Source of the DNA: Paenibacillus sp. FSL H8-0548
Lineage (GTDB): Bacteria; Bacillota; Bacilli; Paenibacillales; Paenibacillaceae
Assembly (NCBI RefSeq): GCF_038630985.1
Contig: NZ_CP152049.1
Span: 3,801,501 to 3,865,500, forward strand
DNA length: 64,000 bases
Direction of reading: 5' to 3'
Shown here piece after piece: positions 51,693 through 61,248 of the stretch. Under the pieces are notes generated by a model. The model worked only from the letters and a program-made list of their open reading frames with translations. It made no database searches and was not told the DNA's origin. Position 1 is the first letter of the stretch. Every line of letters begins with the position of its first letter. Position numbers and translations under genes: made by a program.

Positions 51693-52577
51693 CTAGCCTT
51701 TTACTGAACCAAGCATGACACCCTTAGCAAAATGCTTCTGTAAAAATGGATATACCAACAATATCGGTATCGTTCCGACCACAATAACAGCCATCTTAAT
51801 CGATTGGTCAGGCGGCTGCACGTAAGTCGCGTCCATAGCACTGAGGTCACCAGCCGCTGCTTGTGACAACAATACGATCTGCCTGAGTAATACTTGAAGC
51901 GGCCATTTCTCAGGTGTATTAATGTAAAGCAAGGCGGAGAAGAAATCATTCCAATGCCCTACCGCGTAAAATAGCGTAAAGGTTGCGAGTACAGGCATTG
52001 AAAGAGGGAGTACAATTTTCCATAAAATTCCCATATCATTACACCCATCAATTTTCGCTGATTCTTCTATCTCCGCAGGAATTTCCTGGAAAAAGTTTTT
52101 GACGATAATGAGATTGAATGCACTGATCGCTCCCGGCAGTATAAGTGCTCCATAATTATCAAGTAAATGAAGCTCTCTGATAACCAAATACGTTGGAATC
52201 ATTCCGCCGCCGAATAGCATGGAGAAAATAACTAGATTCAATACTGTGTTACGCCCTTTTAGAGCGCGGCGCGCTAACGGATAGGCCATCGTAACCGTAA
52301 AGAACAAATTGACTATCGTACCGAATACCGTAACAAACATCGATACGCCAATTGCTTTTATGATGGTGTCCGTTGAGAAGATGAACTTATACGCGGCTAG
52401 TGAGAATGTTTCCGGAATGAGGAATACCGTTCTCTTGGTTAGCTCTGCATCCGTCGCGAAGGACCCTGATATGACGAAAATGAACGGGAGGATGGCTGTA
52501 AGGGCACACACAGACAAGAGGATATAGTTTGTAACATCGAATAACGTTCCAGGAACTGATTTATATGTTTTTGCCAT
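51693..52577 (-). CDS. lplC: Importer permease (LplC/YtcP-like)
   Basis: 294 residues, six transmembrane segments, EAA loop EIPAEIEESAKIDGCNDMGILWKIVLPLSMPVLA. Longer N-terminus and GVMLGSVKG C-terminus are typical of the LplC/YtcP group. Forms the channel with the LplB-like permease encoded 12 bases upstream. SD AGGAGGATT. Confidence 0.9.
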   Translation of the reverse strand: MAKTYKSVPGTLFDVTNYILLSVCALTAILPFIFVISGSFATDAELTKRTVFLIPETFSLAAYKFIFSTDTIIKAIGVSMFVTVFGTIVNLFFTVTMAYPLARRALKGRNTVLNLVIFSMLFGGGMIPTYLVIRELHLLDNYGALILPGAISAFNLIIVKNFFQEIPAEIEESAKIDGCNDMGILWKIVLPLSMPVLATFTLFYAVGHWNDFFSALLYINTPEKWPLQVLLRQIVLLSQAAAGDLSAMDATYVQPPDQSIKMAVIVVGTIPILLVYPFLQKHFAKGVMLGSVKG

Positions 52578-52589
52578 GCTTTAATCCTC

Positions 52590-53543
52590 CTAATACAGAC
52601 CTGATTGTCCGAATCGTTTGGCCAAGGAATTAGTACCGAGTACTAGAATGACTCCGATTACGGACTTGAACAATCCCACTGCTGTACTATAACTAAACGC
52701 ACCTTGGGTAATTCCCATAAAATATACGTAGGTATCGAATACTTCAGCAACCTCTCGATTGAGCGGGTTCAACAGTAAATAAATTTGTTCAAAACCATTT
52801 TCCAAAACATTACCCATTCTTAGTATTAGTAAAATAATAATCGTACTGCGTATTGCAGGCAGTGTAATATGCCAGATCTGCCGCCAACGATTAGCACCGT
52901 CAATTTTGGCCGCTTCATACTGTTCCACATCTACTCCTGAGAGGGCTGCAAGGAATATAATCGTTCCCCATCCGCATTCCTTCCAGATCGATTGAATAAT
53001 AATGATTGGCCTGAACCACTCCGTAGTGGCTAGAAACTCAATCGTAGTTCCTGTGTATTTGAACAGCAATGCATTCACAGGTCCACCCTGTGTCGTAAGA
53101 AATACATAAGTCATACTCGCTACAATAACCATTGAGATAAAATGAGGAACATAAATTAATGTTTGAACCGTCCGTTTGAAGAAAGCCAGCCTCACTTCAT
53201 TTAATAGAAGGGCAATAACAATTGGCGCTGGAAAGAAAAAAACTAAATTGTATAACGATAATAACAACGTGTTGCGCAGAAGCATAAAAAATTCTGGATT
53301 TGCGAAAAAAAGTTTGAAATGCTCCAAACCAACCCACTCGCTGTTCCAAAAGCCCGTGTACGGCTGATAGTTTTTAAAGGCGAGCAGTACGCCCCACATC
53401 GGGACATATTTGAATACTAAAAAATAAAGCGCGCCTGGCAGCAGCAGCAAGTACAACCATCTATCCCTCTTTAGTGTGGCAAGCACACTTGGACGAAAGT
53501 TCCGGGATGGCTGCTTCATACTAGGAGCCGAAATTGGCTTCAT
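52590..53543 (-). CDS. lplB: Importer permease (LplB/YteP-like)
   Basis: 317 residues, six transmembrane segments. LKRDRWLYLLLLPGALYFLVFKYVPMWGVLLAFKNY is the family N-terminus; the EAA loop is GVDVEQYEAAKIDGANRWRQIWHITLPAIRS. First gene of the rhamnogalacturonan importer and, with short gaps, of the whole 14-kb leftward cluster. A cre-like site lies about 55 bases upstream. SD TTGGAGGTGAATAAGG. Confidence 0.9.
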   Translation of the reverse strand: MKPISAPSMKQPSRNFRPSVLATLKRDRWLYLLLLPGALYFLVFKYVPMWGVLLAFKNYQPYTGFWNSEWVGLEHFKLFFANPEFFMLLRNTLLLSLYNLVFFFPAPIVIALLLNEVRLAFFKRTVQTLIYVPHFISMVIVASMTYVFLTTQGGPVNALLFKYTGTTIEFLATTEWFRPIIIIQSIWKECGWGTIIFLAALSGVDVEQYEAAKIDGANRWRQIWHITLPAIRSTIIILLILRMGNVLENGFEQIYLLLNPLNREVAEVFDTYVYFMGITQGAFSYSTAVGLFKSVIGVILVLGTNSLAKRFGQSGLY

Positions 53544-53597
53544 CCTTATTCACCTCCAAGTGTCGTTCATCGCCTCATCAGCGGTGTACCTTTATTA

Positions 53598-53611
53598 TGT
53601 TAGCGCATTCA
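53598..53611. promoter_or_regulatory. cre-like (CcpA) site upstream of lplB
   Basis: Read on the - strand, TGAATGCGCTAACA matches TGWNANCGNTNWCA at 13 of 14 positions. Confidence 0.6.
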
Positions 53612-53992
53612 TTTTCCAGCAATTAGACATTTTGGAATCGTATTTTGATGCATAAAATCAAGGGTTTTTATCGTGTTTTCAAGAAAGTACAAATTTGCAA
53701 AAACAGTCCTATCCCTCATTTTCACCAAAAAAGAATGTACAATTGCGAGCGAAAGGCTAGTTGCTCAAGATATTTTATTAATGAAGGTGGCATGCAGAAA
53801 TAAATGTCGTGAGGATCGGTGAATTGGCTTGGGCGACAATGGAACCCGAGGAGGACAATATCGAGTTGAGCTTTTTTTGTTGGGGTGGTCGAACAACTTT
53901 ATGGGAACGGCATTGAGAGCGTCATGTGTACCCTGACAGCAATGCCACCTATTTGGACAACACATAACCATCCAGAGCGAATGTTTCTCCGT

Positions 53993-54073
53993 CGACACCA
54001 TCCGCCCCCTGTTTGCCCATACTCGGTTCCAAGCTTCCCACAAAGTAACCCTTGCATAAACTTTGTTATACAA
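53993..54073 (-). pseudogene. Group II intron reverse-transcriptase N-terminal remnant
   Basis: The 27 codons read KVYARVTLWEAWNRVWANRG with an M-Y-N start; group II intron RT proteins begin with a very similar stretch (LxxAWxxVxxNKG). The sequence then loses the family's pattern, and no domain V/VI RNA was found. A weak call from one short motif. Confidence 0.35.
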
Positions 54074-54109
54074 AGCTGGGTGTATTTAATTTTTCTCAGA
54101 CCAATAAGT

Positions 54110-54131
54110 TAACATAATTATTATTATGTTA
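54110..54131. repeat. 9-bp inverted repeat after the recombinase gene
   Basis: TAACATAAT (54110-54118) and ATTATGTTA (54123-54131), 4-base loop, directly at the recombinase stop. Could be a weak terminator or a recombination/binding site. Confidence 0.4.
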
Positions 54132-55073
54132 TCATTTTATTTTATTATTAATAAATGTTGGTATTTTACTTGAAATGTTATTCATTGCATTCTTTAACTG
54201 TTTGTTATCGATATGTGTATATATTTGTGTGGTTTCTATACTGGCGTGGCCAAGCAGCTCCTGCAGCGTTCGAATGTCGGTACCACTGCGTATTTGCATC
54301 GTTGCGAATGAGTGACGAAGCTTATGGCTTGAAATTCGTTTATCAGCAAGTGAGGGCATTTCTACCTTCAAGCGAGCAATAATCTCATCAGCAATTGTCT
54401 GAATCATGCGAATGGAAAGCCTTCTCCCGAATTGTGACACAAAAAACGGCTGTTCCTTTCCCTGTCTAGAATCTTTACGCTCGTCAAGCGCTTGACGCAG
54501 CACGTTCTGTAACGCATCAGGAAGCGGCATAACGCGCCACTTTCTCCCTTTTCCAAGTATATGTAGCGATCCGTCCTGATGCAGGTCCCGCGTATTCATG
54601 CGGTGTATTTCTCCGACCCGCAAGCCAGCGTAAGCCATGAGCAGCACGATCGCAGCATTCCGCAAATAGTATTTACCAGTGATCATTTGAAGCAATGTTT
54701 CCAGTTCATTTTCCTCCAAATAAACCGGAATCCGGTTTTTCTCCTGCTTCGACTTTGCAATAAGCGCTGCGGGGTTTCCCGACAAATGCTCCATCTCAAT
54801 CAAAGCTTTAAAGAAAGAACGCAAGGACGACAGCTTGCGATTGCGGGCTTCATCCCCTGTCCCCTTTTCACGGCAATTTGCCATATATCGCATAATATCC
54901 ATTTTCGTAATCAGCTTCATCTCGGTTGGATGAACAAATTGCAGAAAATACCGAACATCGTTCAAATACGCTTGGTGCGTAGATTTAGTCATTCCTTTAT
55001 TTTTCATCCAAATAGAAAATAAGTCCAATTCAATTCCGTAACTATCCGTTACCTCATGCCGTCTCATTTGCAA
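54132..55073 (-). CDS. Tyrosine recombinase (Xer/phage integrase family)
   Basis: 313 residues. N-terminal SAM-like DNA-binding domain (YGIELDLFSIWMKNKGMTKSTHQAYLNDVRYFLQFV) at about 10-95; catalytic domain with the conserved R in AYAGLRVGEI, HKLRHSFATMQI (H and R), GHASIETTQIYTHI (H and nucleophile Y). This is the full catalytic set (R-H-R-H-Y). Probably a XerC/D-like or mobile-element integrase; not the housekeeping XerC or XerD with confidence. The start is taken as TTG 55073 because GGAGGA is well spaced; ATG 55067 is possible. It has no cotranscribed partner and stands next to a reverse-transcriptase scrap. Confidence 0.85.
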   Translation of the reverse strand: MQMRRHEVTDSYGIELDLFSIWMKNKGMTKSTHQAYLNDVRYFLQFVHPTEMKLITKMDIMRYMANCREKGTGDEARNRKLSSLRSFFKALIEMEHLSGNPAALIAKSKQEKNRIPVYLEENELETLLQMITGKYYLRNAAIVLLMAYAGLRVGEIHRMNTRDLHQDGSLHILGKGRKWRVMPLPDALQNVLRQALDERKDSRQGKEQPFFVSQFGRRLSIRMIQTIADEIIARLKVEMPSLADKRISSHKLRHSFATMQIRSGTDIRTLQELLGHASIETTQIYTHIDNKQLKNAMNNISSKIPTFINNKIK

Positions 55074-55159
55074 AGAAAATCCTCCAGTAATTTCCTATTA
55101 TGTACTCTATTTAAGTGACTACTATCCTAGTATCATAGCTGAAAATGAGCTTTAAAAGC

Positions 55160-55191
55160 AAACTGCGTGAAATATGTATTTCACGCAGTTT
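55160..55191 (-). terminator. Intrinsic terminator of the ger operon
   Basis: AAACTGCGTGAAATA/TATTTCACGCAGTTT (perfect 15-bp arms) with a 2-base loop. Confidence 0.88.
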
Positions 55192-55212
55192 TTCGACCTC
55201 TGATATTTGCAT

Positions 55213-56427
55213 TTAATGCCCGTCTTTCGCACCCATTTCGGTTATTTTCAGCTTTACGTCATAGCGAATATCCGCTTCACTAAATAGTTCATCCCAATCG
55301 TCCTTTACTTTCTTCCATTGCTTTGGATGCTCAATACTGAAGCGTTTGCCGAAACCAGCCACATCTGTTTTATATTCTTTTTGAATTTTATTTAAACCTA
55401 ACTTAATCGTTCGTTTAACTTCTTTCTCTGCGGCTTCCTCTACGCTTTTAATAAAACCAGCATCCATAGTTTGACCCTGGTTAACCCATTCTTCGCTTAA
55501 TCTGCCATCTGATTCAATTTGGACATTAAAGCTTATTTGATCACCCTTTAACTGCGAGTGTATTTTACTTTTCATTGATTTTATTTCATAAGCTACGATT
55601 TGCTTGGTCTTCTCATCATAAGCCTTTACAACACCACCTTTCCCCTTTCCGATAATCCAGCTTACGCCTAATAATTCTTCCTCATTGAGTCTGCCTACAA
55701 ATTTTTGTGTAGCACCTTTTATGACTGCTGCACCAGAGAATTTCACTTCACCGTCAACAGCTAATATATTTTGCAGCATATAACTAGCTTTAGCATTCAT
55801 CTTAGCTTCAACCTTAATCAAAGACATGGGGGGCAATATTTTAAACGTACGATAAGTATTGCCGACCATTCCAAAAATACGGAAAGATGGAATAACTGAA
55901 TTCCCCTTTGCCTCCAACGCTTTTTTGGTTAGCCCGCTGCTCATAAACACAAGACAATTAGGTCTTATATCATTATCTCGCAAATTAAAATCAAGCAGAT
56001 TGTTCATACTCATTTTTCGGGACAGCTGCTCGTTAATGATAATAACCTTTAAATGATGACCAATAACAGGACGCTCCATTCTTGTGGAAAATTCTCTAAG
56101 CAGTTCAAATAACGAATCACCCGTTTCTGATACATTTAGATAAGGCTTAGCACCAGAATCACTTTTCACGTCTCCGCTTTTTGATTCCGATTGCTTATCT
56201 ACAATTTGCAATGTGTACGTAATTAAATCCTTTTTTTTATATCCGGCGCCAAGCTTATCAAATTTTTTCTCTAATGATGTTTCATTACCTTGATCAAGTC
56301 CAAGACCAACAGAAATACTAAGGTCTTCGATTTCCCCCTTGCTCCAGCAGCCCGTCTGCATCAGAAGTGTCATGCTGCAAAGAATGCTAAGAAAGCAACG
56401 TTTTTGGAACGAGCTGTACTTTCCCAT
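55213..56427 (-). CDS. gerKC: Spore germination lipoprotein Ger(x)C
   Basis: 404 residues. Lipoprotein signal with lipobox MQTGC, followed by CWSKGEIEDLSISVGLGLDQG, the signature start of GerC subunits, and the GerC N- and C-terminal domains (SLFELLREFSTRMERPVIGHHLKVIIINE ... AEKEVKRTIKLGLNKIQKEYKTDVAGFG). C subunit of a GerA-type germinant receptor in the spore inner membrane. Its start overlaps the stop of gerB by one base (TAATG). Subtype naming is by analogy only. Terminator follows. Confidence 0.88.
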   Translation of the reverse strand: MGKYSSFQKRCFLSILCSMTLLMQTGCWSKGEIEDLSISVGLGLDQGNETSLEKKFDKLGAGYKKKDLITYTLQIVDKQSESKSGDVKSDSGAKPYLNVSETGDSLFELLREFSTRMERPVIGHHLKVIIINEQLSRKMSMNNLLDFNLRDNDIRPNCLVFMSSGLTKKALEAKGNSVIPSFRIFGMVGNTYRTFKILPPMSLIKVEAKMNAKASYMLQNILAVDGEVKFSGAAVIKGATQKFVGRLNEEELLGVSWIIGKGKGGVVKAYDEKTKQIVAYEIKSMKSKIHSQLKGDQISFNVQIESDGRLSEEWVNQGQTMDAGFIKSVEEAAEKEVKRTIKLGLNKIQKEYKTDVAGFGKRFSIEHPKQWKKVKDDWDELFSEADIRYDVKLKITEMGAKDGH

Positions 56428-57521
56428 CAGCCATTACTCCTTTTTCTCCATTTCGTCAATAGCAACAATAGAATTGGTATGGGGAGGAATAAATACAAAG
56501 CTGTTTGCCCCAGCAAATCGCCAAGCTTGAACAATACGTTAATATTTTGCGGAAGCGTTGAAATAATAAACACAATTGGCAATAAGATGTACAAACATTT
56601 CCGGATCGAGACCTTAAATATTTGAGAGATGCCGAGGGCAGCTACAAAGTACGTAATGGTGAAGGTTGAATAAATTTGCATAATCCAGATCACAAGTAAA
56701 AGCGACTCAAACCTCTCAAAGATCAACCCCGGAAATTCATAGCTTCGTATTAGATCGAGTGTCGGCCATGCTCTCGTTAACACACCCTCTAATGAAAGGC
56801 CGCCTATGACAACAATAACCGTGAGTAAATATAACAGCAGCGGAATTGCAGTCCCATATACCACCGCTTTAATCGATTTATCAGGTGTATTCATAAACGC
56901 AGTTAAAACTAATATTACTTCTACGCCCAAGAAAGATAAGGAAGTGGATTTCACGCCAGCCAGCACAGGCATCAAGCCTTGGCCCAAAAAAGGCCTTAAA
57001 TTATCCCATTCAAAAATTCGAAGGGACATGAACATAACTAGCAAATAAATGACGATGGTTAAAGGGAGAATAATTTCAAACAACCTAGCTATCGGATTAA
57101 TCCCGCCAATCATCAAATATAAGCTCACCCACATAAAAACCATCATAATCGCCCAGGATGGAGTACCTTCCAGCAAAAACAAACCAGTTACTTCAGCCAT
57201 CGCGCGCAGTTGATATGCGGAGGTCGTAAAAAAGTAAACGACGAAACATAATCCGAGAAAACCGCCAATCCATTTACCCAACAGCACTTGATTGTATTGA
57301 AATACAGTCTTCCCAGCATGACTTCGGGATAAAACAGCCATTATTATTCCTGCTGCAATCGCAACTAATCCACCGATAATGACAGAAAGCCATATATCGG
57401 GAGTTTCAACTTTTTCGGCTGCTGCCCTCGGCAGCGTAAGTATACCGGAGCCCAGCATAAAGTTGGATATGATTACAGCTGTTTGAATAGTCGTTATTCG
57501 ATCCTTAAAGCTACTTTTCAT
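56427..57521 (-). CDS. gerKB: Germinant-receptor permease Ger(x)B
   Basis: 364 residues with about ten transmembrane helices of the APC-type fold: AVIISNFMLGSGILTLPRAAAEKVETPDIWLSVIIGG at the N-terminus, typical of endospore germination permeases. It binds the germinant at the B subunit. Located between gerA (25-base gap) and gerC (overlap of one base). SD GAGGGAAGG. Confidence 0.9.
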   Translation of the reverse strand: MKSSFKDRITTIQTAVIISNFMLGSGILTLPRAAAEKVETPDIWLSVIIGGLVAIAAGIIMAVLSRSHAGKTVFQYNQVLLGKWIGGFLGLCFVVYFFTTSAYQLRAMAEVTGLFLLEGTPSWAIMMVFMWVSLYLMIGGINPIARLFEIILPLTIVIYLLVMFMSLRIFEWDNLRPFLGQGLMPVLAGVKSTSLSFLGVEVILVLTAFMNTPDKSIKAVVYGTAIPLLLYLLTVIVVIGGLSLEGVLTRAWPTLDLIRSYEFPGLIFERFESLLLVIWIMQIYSTFTITYFVAALGISQIFKVSIRKCLYILLPIVFIISTLPQNINVLFKLGDLLGQTALYLFLPIPILLLLLTKWRKRSNG

Positions 57522-57546
57522 AAGAAGCCTTCCCTCAACGCAATAT

Positions 57547-59007
57547 TTACTTCTTTTGTCTCTTGCTATCGGTGTTTTGAAGCATTTCCGGTCTTTTCTT
57601 CATCATAAAAATAGGCATTCGCACAAAAAAGTCCTTCCAATCACTCAAGCTATAAGGTACGGCTGGGCTTGCATATGGAATACCAAAGCTCTTCAATTTA
57701 ACGATATGCGATAGCAGCAATAAGAAAAATAAAACCACGCCATACATCCCGAAGGCTGCTGAGCAGAACATAGCGGCAAATCGAAGCATGCGGAGTGTGA
57801 TACCTGCACTATATTGTGGAATCGCAAAGGAGGAAATCGCTGTTACCGAAACTACAATAACTAGAATTGGACTTACAATTCCAGCTTGAACAGCTGCCTC
57901 ACCAATAATCAAGCCTCCTACGATGCCCATCGCCGGTCCGATCGGCTTAGGCAGCCGGAGCCCTGCTTCACGTAAAATCTCAATCGCAACCTCCATAATC
58001 AATGCCTCAATCAAAGAGGAAAAAGGCACACCCACTCTTGCACCAATAATTGAAATCGCCAGCTTTGTCGGAATTAATCCCGGATGAAAAGCAATAAAGG
58101 AAATATACAAGGCAGGAGTAAGTAAAGCGATTAATGCAGCAAAAAATCTCAGCATGCGAAGGAGCGTTCCCGCAAGCCATCTTTCGTAATAATCCTCTGG
58201 AGATTGCAGAAGCATACTAAACGTTACGGGAACAATTAACGCAAATGGTGTACCGTCCAGCAAAATAGCGACTCTTCCCTCCATTAAAGCACCGATAACA
58301 CGATCTGGTCTTTCTGTACTTTGTACCTGCGGAAAGGGGCTTAAAAAATTATCTTCAATTAGTTGCTCTACATAACCGGATTCCGGCAAATTATCTATAC
58401 TTATTTTACTGACACGACGCTGTACCTCCTCTACTAAAGCAGGGTCAGCTAGGTCCTTGATATAAGCAATAATGAGCCCCTTTTTGGCGCGGGCCCCGAC
58501 CTGCATACTGATCAAGGATAGACTCGCGTTTTCCCCGTGTTTACGCAAAAGCGCTGTATTATCCGACAAGGTTTCATTAAAGCCCGTTCGCGGCCCTCTG
58601 ACTAGTGCCTCCGAAATAGGCTCTTCAATGCTGCGAGAATGACTATTTGCGGTTTTGATCAATATCGCATTCGATAAACCGTCAATGATGAGTGCAGTCG
58701 ATCCAATCAATATTTTAGGTAGAATGACATCCATGTCATCGGATAACGAAATATAGCTTACCGATAATACCTGATTGATCAAATAGGATTCGGAAATTGG
58801 CACATCCTGCTCTCGCAAGGACATCAATGCTCTCAGAATATGTTGATCAATTGTCACAAGATCAGCTAAGCAATTTGTAAATATAATTGCTGCCTTCACG
58901 CCTTGCTTTCCTATCAAAAACTCACGTATAGTAATATCCGAATGATTATTTTTTTGTTCATAAAACATTGCAAGCTGACTGTATATATTATGGCTCAATC
59001 GAATCAC
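57547..59007 (-). CDS. gerKA: Germinant-receptor subunit Ger(x)A
   Basis: 486 residues starting at GTG 59007 with SD AGAGGATGA. N-terminal soluble domain ([28 protein letters not shown]), then [30 protein letters not shown], the hallmark 'RGPR.GF.E' of GerA, and five C-terminal transmembrane helices ([65 protein letters not shown]). The A subunit of the receptor. It overlaps the small upstream ORF by four bases (GTGA). Confidence 0.93.
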   Translation of the reverse strand: MIRLSHNIYSQLAMFYEQKNNHSDITIREFLIGKQGVKAAIIFTNCLADLVTIDQHILRALMSLREQDVPISESYLINQVLSVSYISLSDDMDVILPKILIGSTALIIDGLSNAILIKTANSHSRSIEEPISEALVRGPRTGFNETLSDNTALLRKHGENASLSLISMQVGARAKKGLIIAYIKDLADPALVEEVQRRVSKISIDNLPESGYVEQLIEDNFLSPFPQVQSTERPDRVIGALMEGRVAILLDGTPFALIVPVTFSMLLQSPEDYYERWLAGTLLRMLRFFAALIALLTPALYISFIAFHPGLIPTKLAISIIGARVGVPFSSLIEALIMEVAIEILREAGLRLPKPIGPAMGIVGGLIIGEAAVQAGIVSPILVIVVSVTAISSFAIPQYSAGITLRMLRFAAMFCSAAFGMYGVVLFFLLLLSHIVKLKSFGIPYASPAVPYSLSDWKDFFVRMPIFMMKKRPEMLQNTDSKRQKK

Positions 59008-59129
59008 TCATCCTCTGACTGTCGAATACGTTTGAAAATAAAGGAAATAAGAAGCGGAATAACGAAACAAACTAAAGCTTGCACCAGTATTCTCCAGGTG
59101 GGGATATTAATGATATCCGATGTGAACAA
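59004..59129 (-). CDS. 41-residue membrane peptide coupled to gerA
   Basis: Starts at TTG 59129 with SD CGGAGTG 7 bases upstream. Sequence: [15 protein letters not shown], then [17 protein letters not shown] and a basic KRIRQSEDE tail, i.e. one transmembrane helix. Its TGA stop overlaps the GTG start of gerA (GTGA, 59004-59007), a classic translational coupling. Some GerA-type operons in Bacillales carry an extra small membrane D-type protein, usually with two helices; this one is shorter and placed first. Evidence is structural only. Confidence 0.55.
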   Translation of the reverse strand: MFTSDIINIPTWRILVQALVCFVIPLLISFIFKRIRQSEDE

Positions 59130-59233
59130 TGCTATTCACTCCGTTCTTCTTTATACTTTCCGAATAATGACTATTTTTGCCGAAAAATGATGAATATAAA
59201 CGAATATGATCTTTATATGATGAAATAAAAAAA

Positions 59234-59258
59234 GAAGAAGGGTTATTTCCCCTTCTTC
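59234..59258 (-). terminator. Intrinsic terminator of the helicase gene
   Basis: GAAGAAGGG (59234-59242)/CCCTTCTTC (59250-59258) with TTTTTTT on the - strand. Confidence 0.85.
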
Positions 59259-59285
59259 TCACGTATAAGCGTTATCTACCAATTA

Positions 59286-61223
59286 CTAACTAGCTGTCAC
59301 GCCAGTTGGCATGATGCTCTCTACTTGCTCCCTCACATAGCTGTCATTCATTTTCTCTCCGAAAATTACAATATTGCCACTATCCTCGCGTGTCCGAATC
59401 AAGCGACCTATTCCTTGTCTAAGCCGCAGCAGCATATAAGGCATGTCTACCTGCTCAAATGGCTGGTCTGCATCATTCCTTCTTGCTGCGAACACAGGAT
59501 CGTTCGGAGGAAACGGGAGCTCCCACACGATAACCTGGGATAACGATGGTCCTGGAATATCCAATCCCTCCCAGAGCGTTACCGCGCATAAAATACTCGC
59601 TTCATCGTTTTGGAACTGTTCAATCAAATAGCTGATTTCACTTGATCCCTCGTAGTAAAAAGTATAGGCAGCGGCATCCTCATGCTTGTTCGATTCTTCT
59701 TTAAATTGCTCCAACTGCTCTAGCGATGGGAATAGAATAAGAGTTTTCCCGCCTGACTTCTTCAAGAAGCCATACGTTTCCTTTACTTTATCCTTTAATG
59801 TCAATAAAGCACTCGTCTGCGGTAACGCTACAGTCATCTTCTCATCATAATCATATGGTGACGGTACAGAGAAAGATAGAGAGCGGTCCATTCCGAGTAT
59901 GTCCATCATATATTCAAATGAGCCATTAACTGATAATGTCGCAGAAGAGAATACGATTGGCATTTTACGAGAAAATACTTGCTCCTTCAACACCTCTTTG
60001 ACCCATTTCGGCATGATCACAAGCGTCGTTCCTTCTTTATCCTGAGAAACCCAGCTAATTGGCTTATCCTCTTTCTTGAACAGCGATAACGCAAATTGGA
60101 TCATTTCCAGATGCTCTTCTACAATTTTCAGTTGATACGTATCGATTGTGTATAGTCCGCTTTCGAAGACGAGCTCCTCTTCAATTACAGAAAGAGTATC
60201 CTGCAATCGATTAATTTCACGAATTAATTCGTCGCTCCAAATAATCTCCTTGCGATCCGAAGCAGGTACCTTCCGACTATCTTTATTTATCATTTTAAAC
60301 AAATACTCACTTTGACTAATCGCATCCTCGACAGCGACTGCCAGCGATTCACGAATTTCCTCCTGAAGCAGACGCAGAACGATTCCTTCAAAAACAGCAT
60401 GATTGAGCTTGTAGGTTAGCGCCTGCTGAGCAGCAGTTTCCAGCAAATGCCCCTCATCAAATACGACGGAGCTGTACTCGGGCAGCAAGGGCAGCTGACC
60501 TTCACGTTTTCTAGCCTCATACGTCCAAATATGCTCCATATAGAAATCATGCGAGCATATAATCACATCAACAGCTTTGCGATAATGATCCCGTGACAGC
60601 GTCTGTCCACAGCGATGTCTAACGTCACATACCAAACAATCTTGGAATACATCCCAGCCGAGTTCATTCCACTGATCATCGTTTAAGTTCGGATACTCCT
60701 TGCGATTTCCGTAAGGATGGAAGCTTTGCATCGAATCTGGCTTATGCACGAAGCTAGGAAGCTCGCGATATATACTGTCGTATAGCTCTGCGTCATCCTG
60801 ACCGTTCCTAGCAACATCCAGCTTATTCAAACAAATATATTGATCTGCAGATTTTCCAAGTCTTGCGTCAATGGTCAAATCCAAATAACGGGCCAGCTTC
60901 GCAATATCCCCTTCAGGCTTTACGAGCTGCTCAATTAATGATTCATCAGCACATGCGATAATGGCCGGCTTTCTAGTATACCGGGCGTAGCTAATCGCAT
61001 ACAGCAAATAGACGAACGTTTTTCCCGTACCTACACCAGCTTCAGCAAAAATAGTTTGTTTATCTGCAAACGCGCGTTCCAGCTGAAATGCCATATAAAT
61101 CTGCTCATCTCTAATTTCAAAGCCGGCATCGGGCAGCTTCTCATAAAAAACATCAGCAATCCAATCGCTTGCTTGTTGGATAAACGGCTGTTTCGGGTCA
61201 AAATCAAAAGGATATTTGTTCAC
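59286..61223 (-). CDS. DinG/XPD-family ATP-dependent DNA helicase with Fe-S domain
   Basis: 645 residues from GTG 61223, 10 bases after GGAGG; the longer frame (61271) runs into a hairpin. Superfamily 2 motifs: AEAGVGTGKTF (Walker A), VVFDEGHLLE (DEGH-type Walker B), PIVFSSATLS, and RLRQGIGRLIRTREDSG (motif VI). Four cysteines of an Fe-S cluster are at YICLNKLDVAR and QDCLVCDVRHRCGQ. Likely 5'-3' DNA helicase acting in repair, like YoaA/DinG. It sits behind a 17-bp hairpin. Preceding gene unrelated. Confidence 0.88.
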   Translation of the reverse strand: MNKYPFDFDPKQPFIQQASDWIADVFYEKLPDAGFEIRDEQIYMAFQLERAFADKQTIFAEAGVGTGKTFVYLLYAISYARYTRKPAIIACADESLIEQLVKPEGDIAKLARYLDLTIDARLGKSADQYICLNKLDVARNGQDDAELYDSIYRELPSFVHKPDSMQSFHPYGNRKEYPNLNDDQWNELGWDVFQDCLVCDVRHRCGQTLSRDHYRKAVDVIICSHDFYMEHIWTYEARKREGQLPLLPEYSSVVFDEGHLLETAAQQALTYKLNHAVFEGIVLRLLQEEIRESLAVAVEDAISQSEYLFKMINKDSRKVPASDRKEIIWSDELIREINRLQDTLSVIEEELVFESGLYTIDTYQLKIVEEHLEMIQFALSLFKKEDKPISWVSQDKEGTTLVIMPKWVKEVLKEQVFSRKMPIVFSSATLSVNGSFEYMMDILGMDRSLSFSVPSPYDYDEKMTVALPQTSALLTLKDKVKETYGFLKKSGGKTLILFPSLEQLEQFKEESNKHEDAAAYTFYYEGSSEISYLIEQFQNDEASILCAVTLWEGLDIPGPSLSQVIVWELPFPPNDPVFAARRNDADQPFEQVDMPYMLLRLRQGIGRLIRTREDSGNIVIFGEKMNDSYVREQVESIMPTGVTAS

Positions 61224-61248
61224 GGGTAGCTTGCCTCCATATAGTAGG

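Larger units (their letters stand above)
53544..54109. other. Non-coding interval with mobile-element scrap
   Basis: This interval carries the lplB promoter and the cre-like site on its left, then 350 bases with no intact gene. Its right end contains a short reverse-transcriptase-like reading frame (53993-54073, - strand); the middle looks like eroded coding DNA in no consistent frame. Confidence 0.4.

Noticed and set aside
53765..54073. Full 102-codon frame as a complete protein
   Set aside because: Only the first 27 codons resemble a reverse transcriptase; the rest has unusual composition (CCPNRWHCCQ) and no family.
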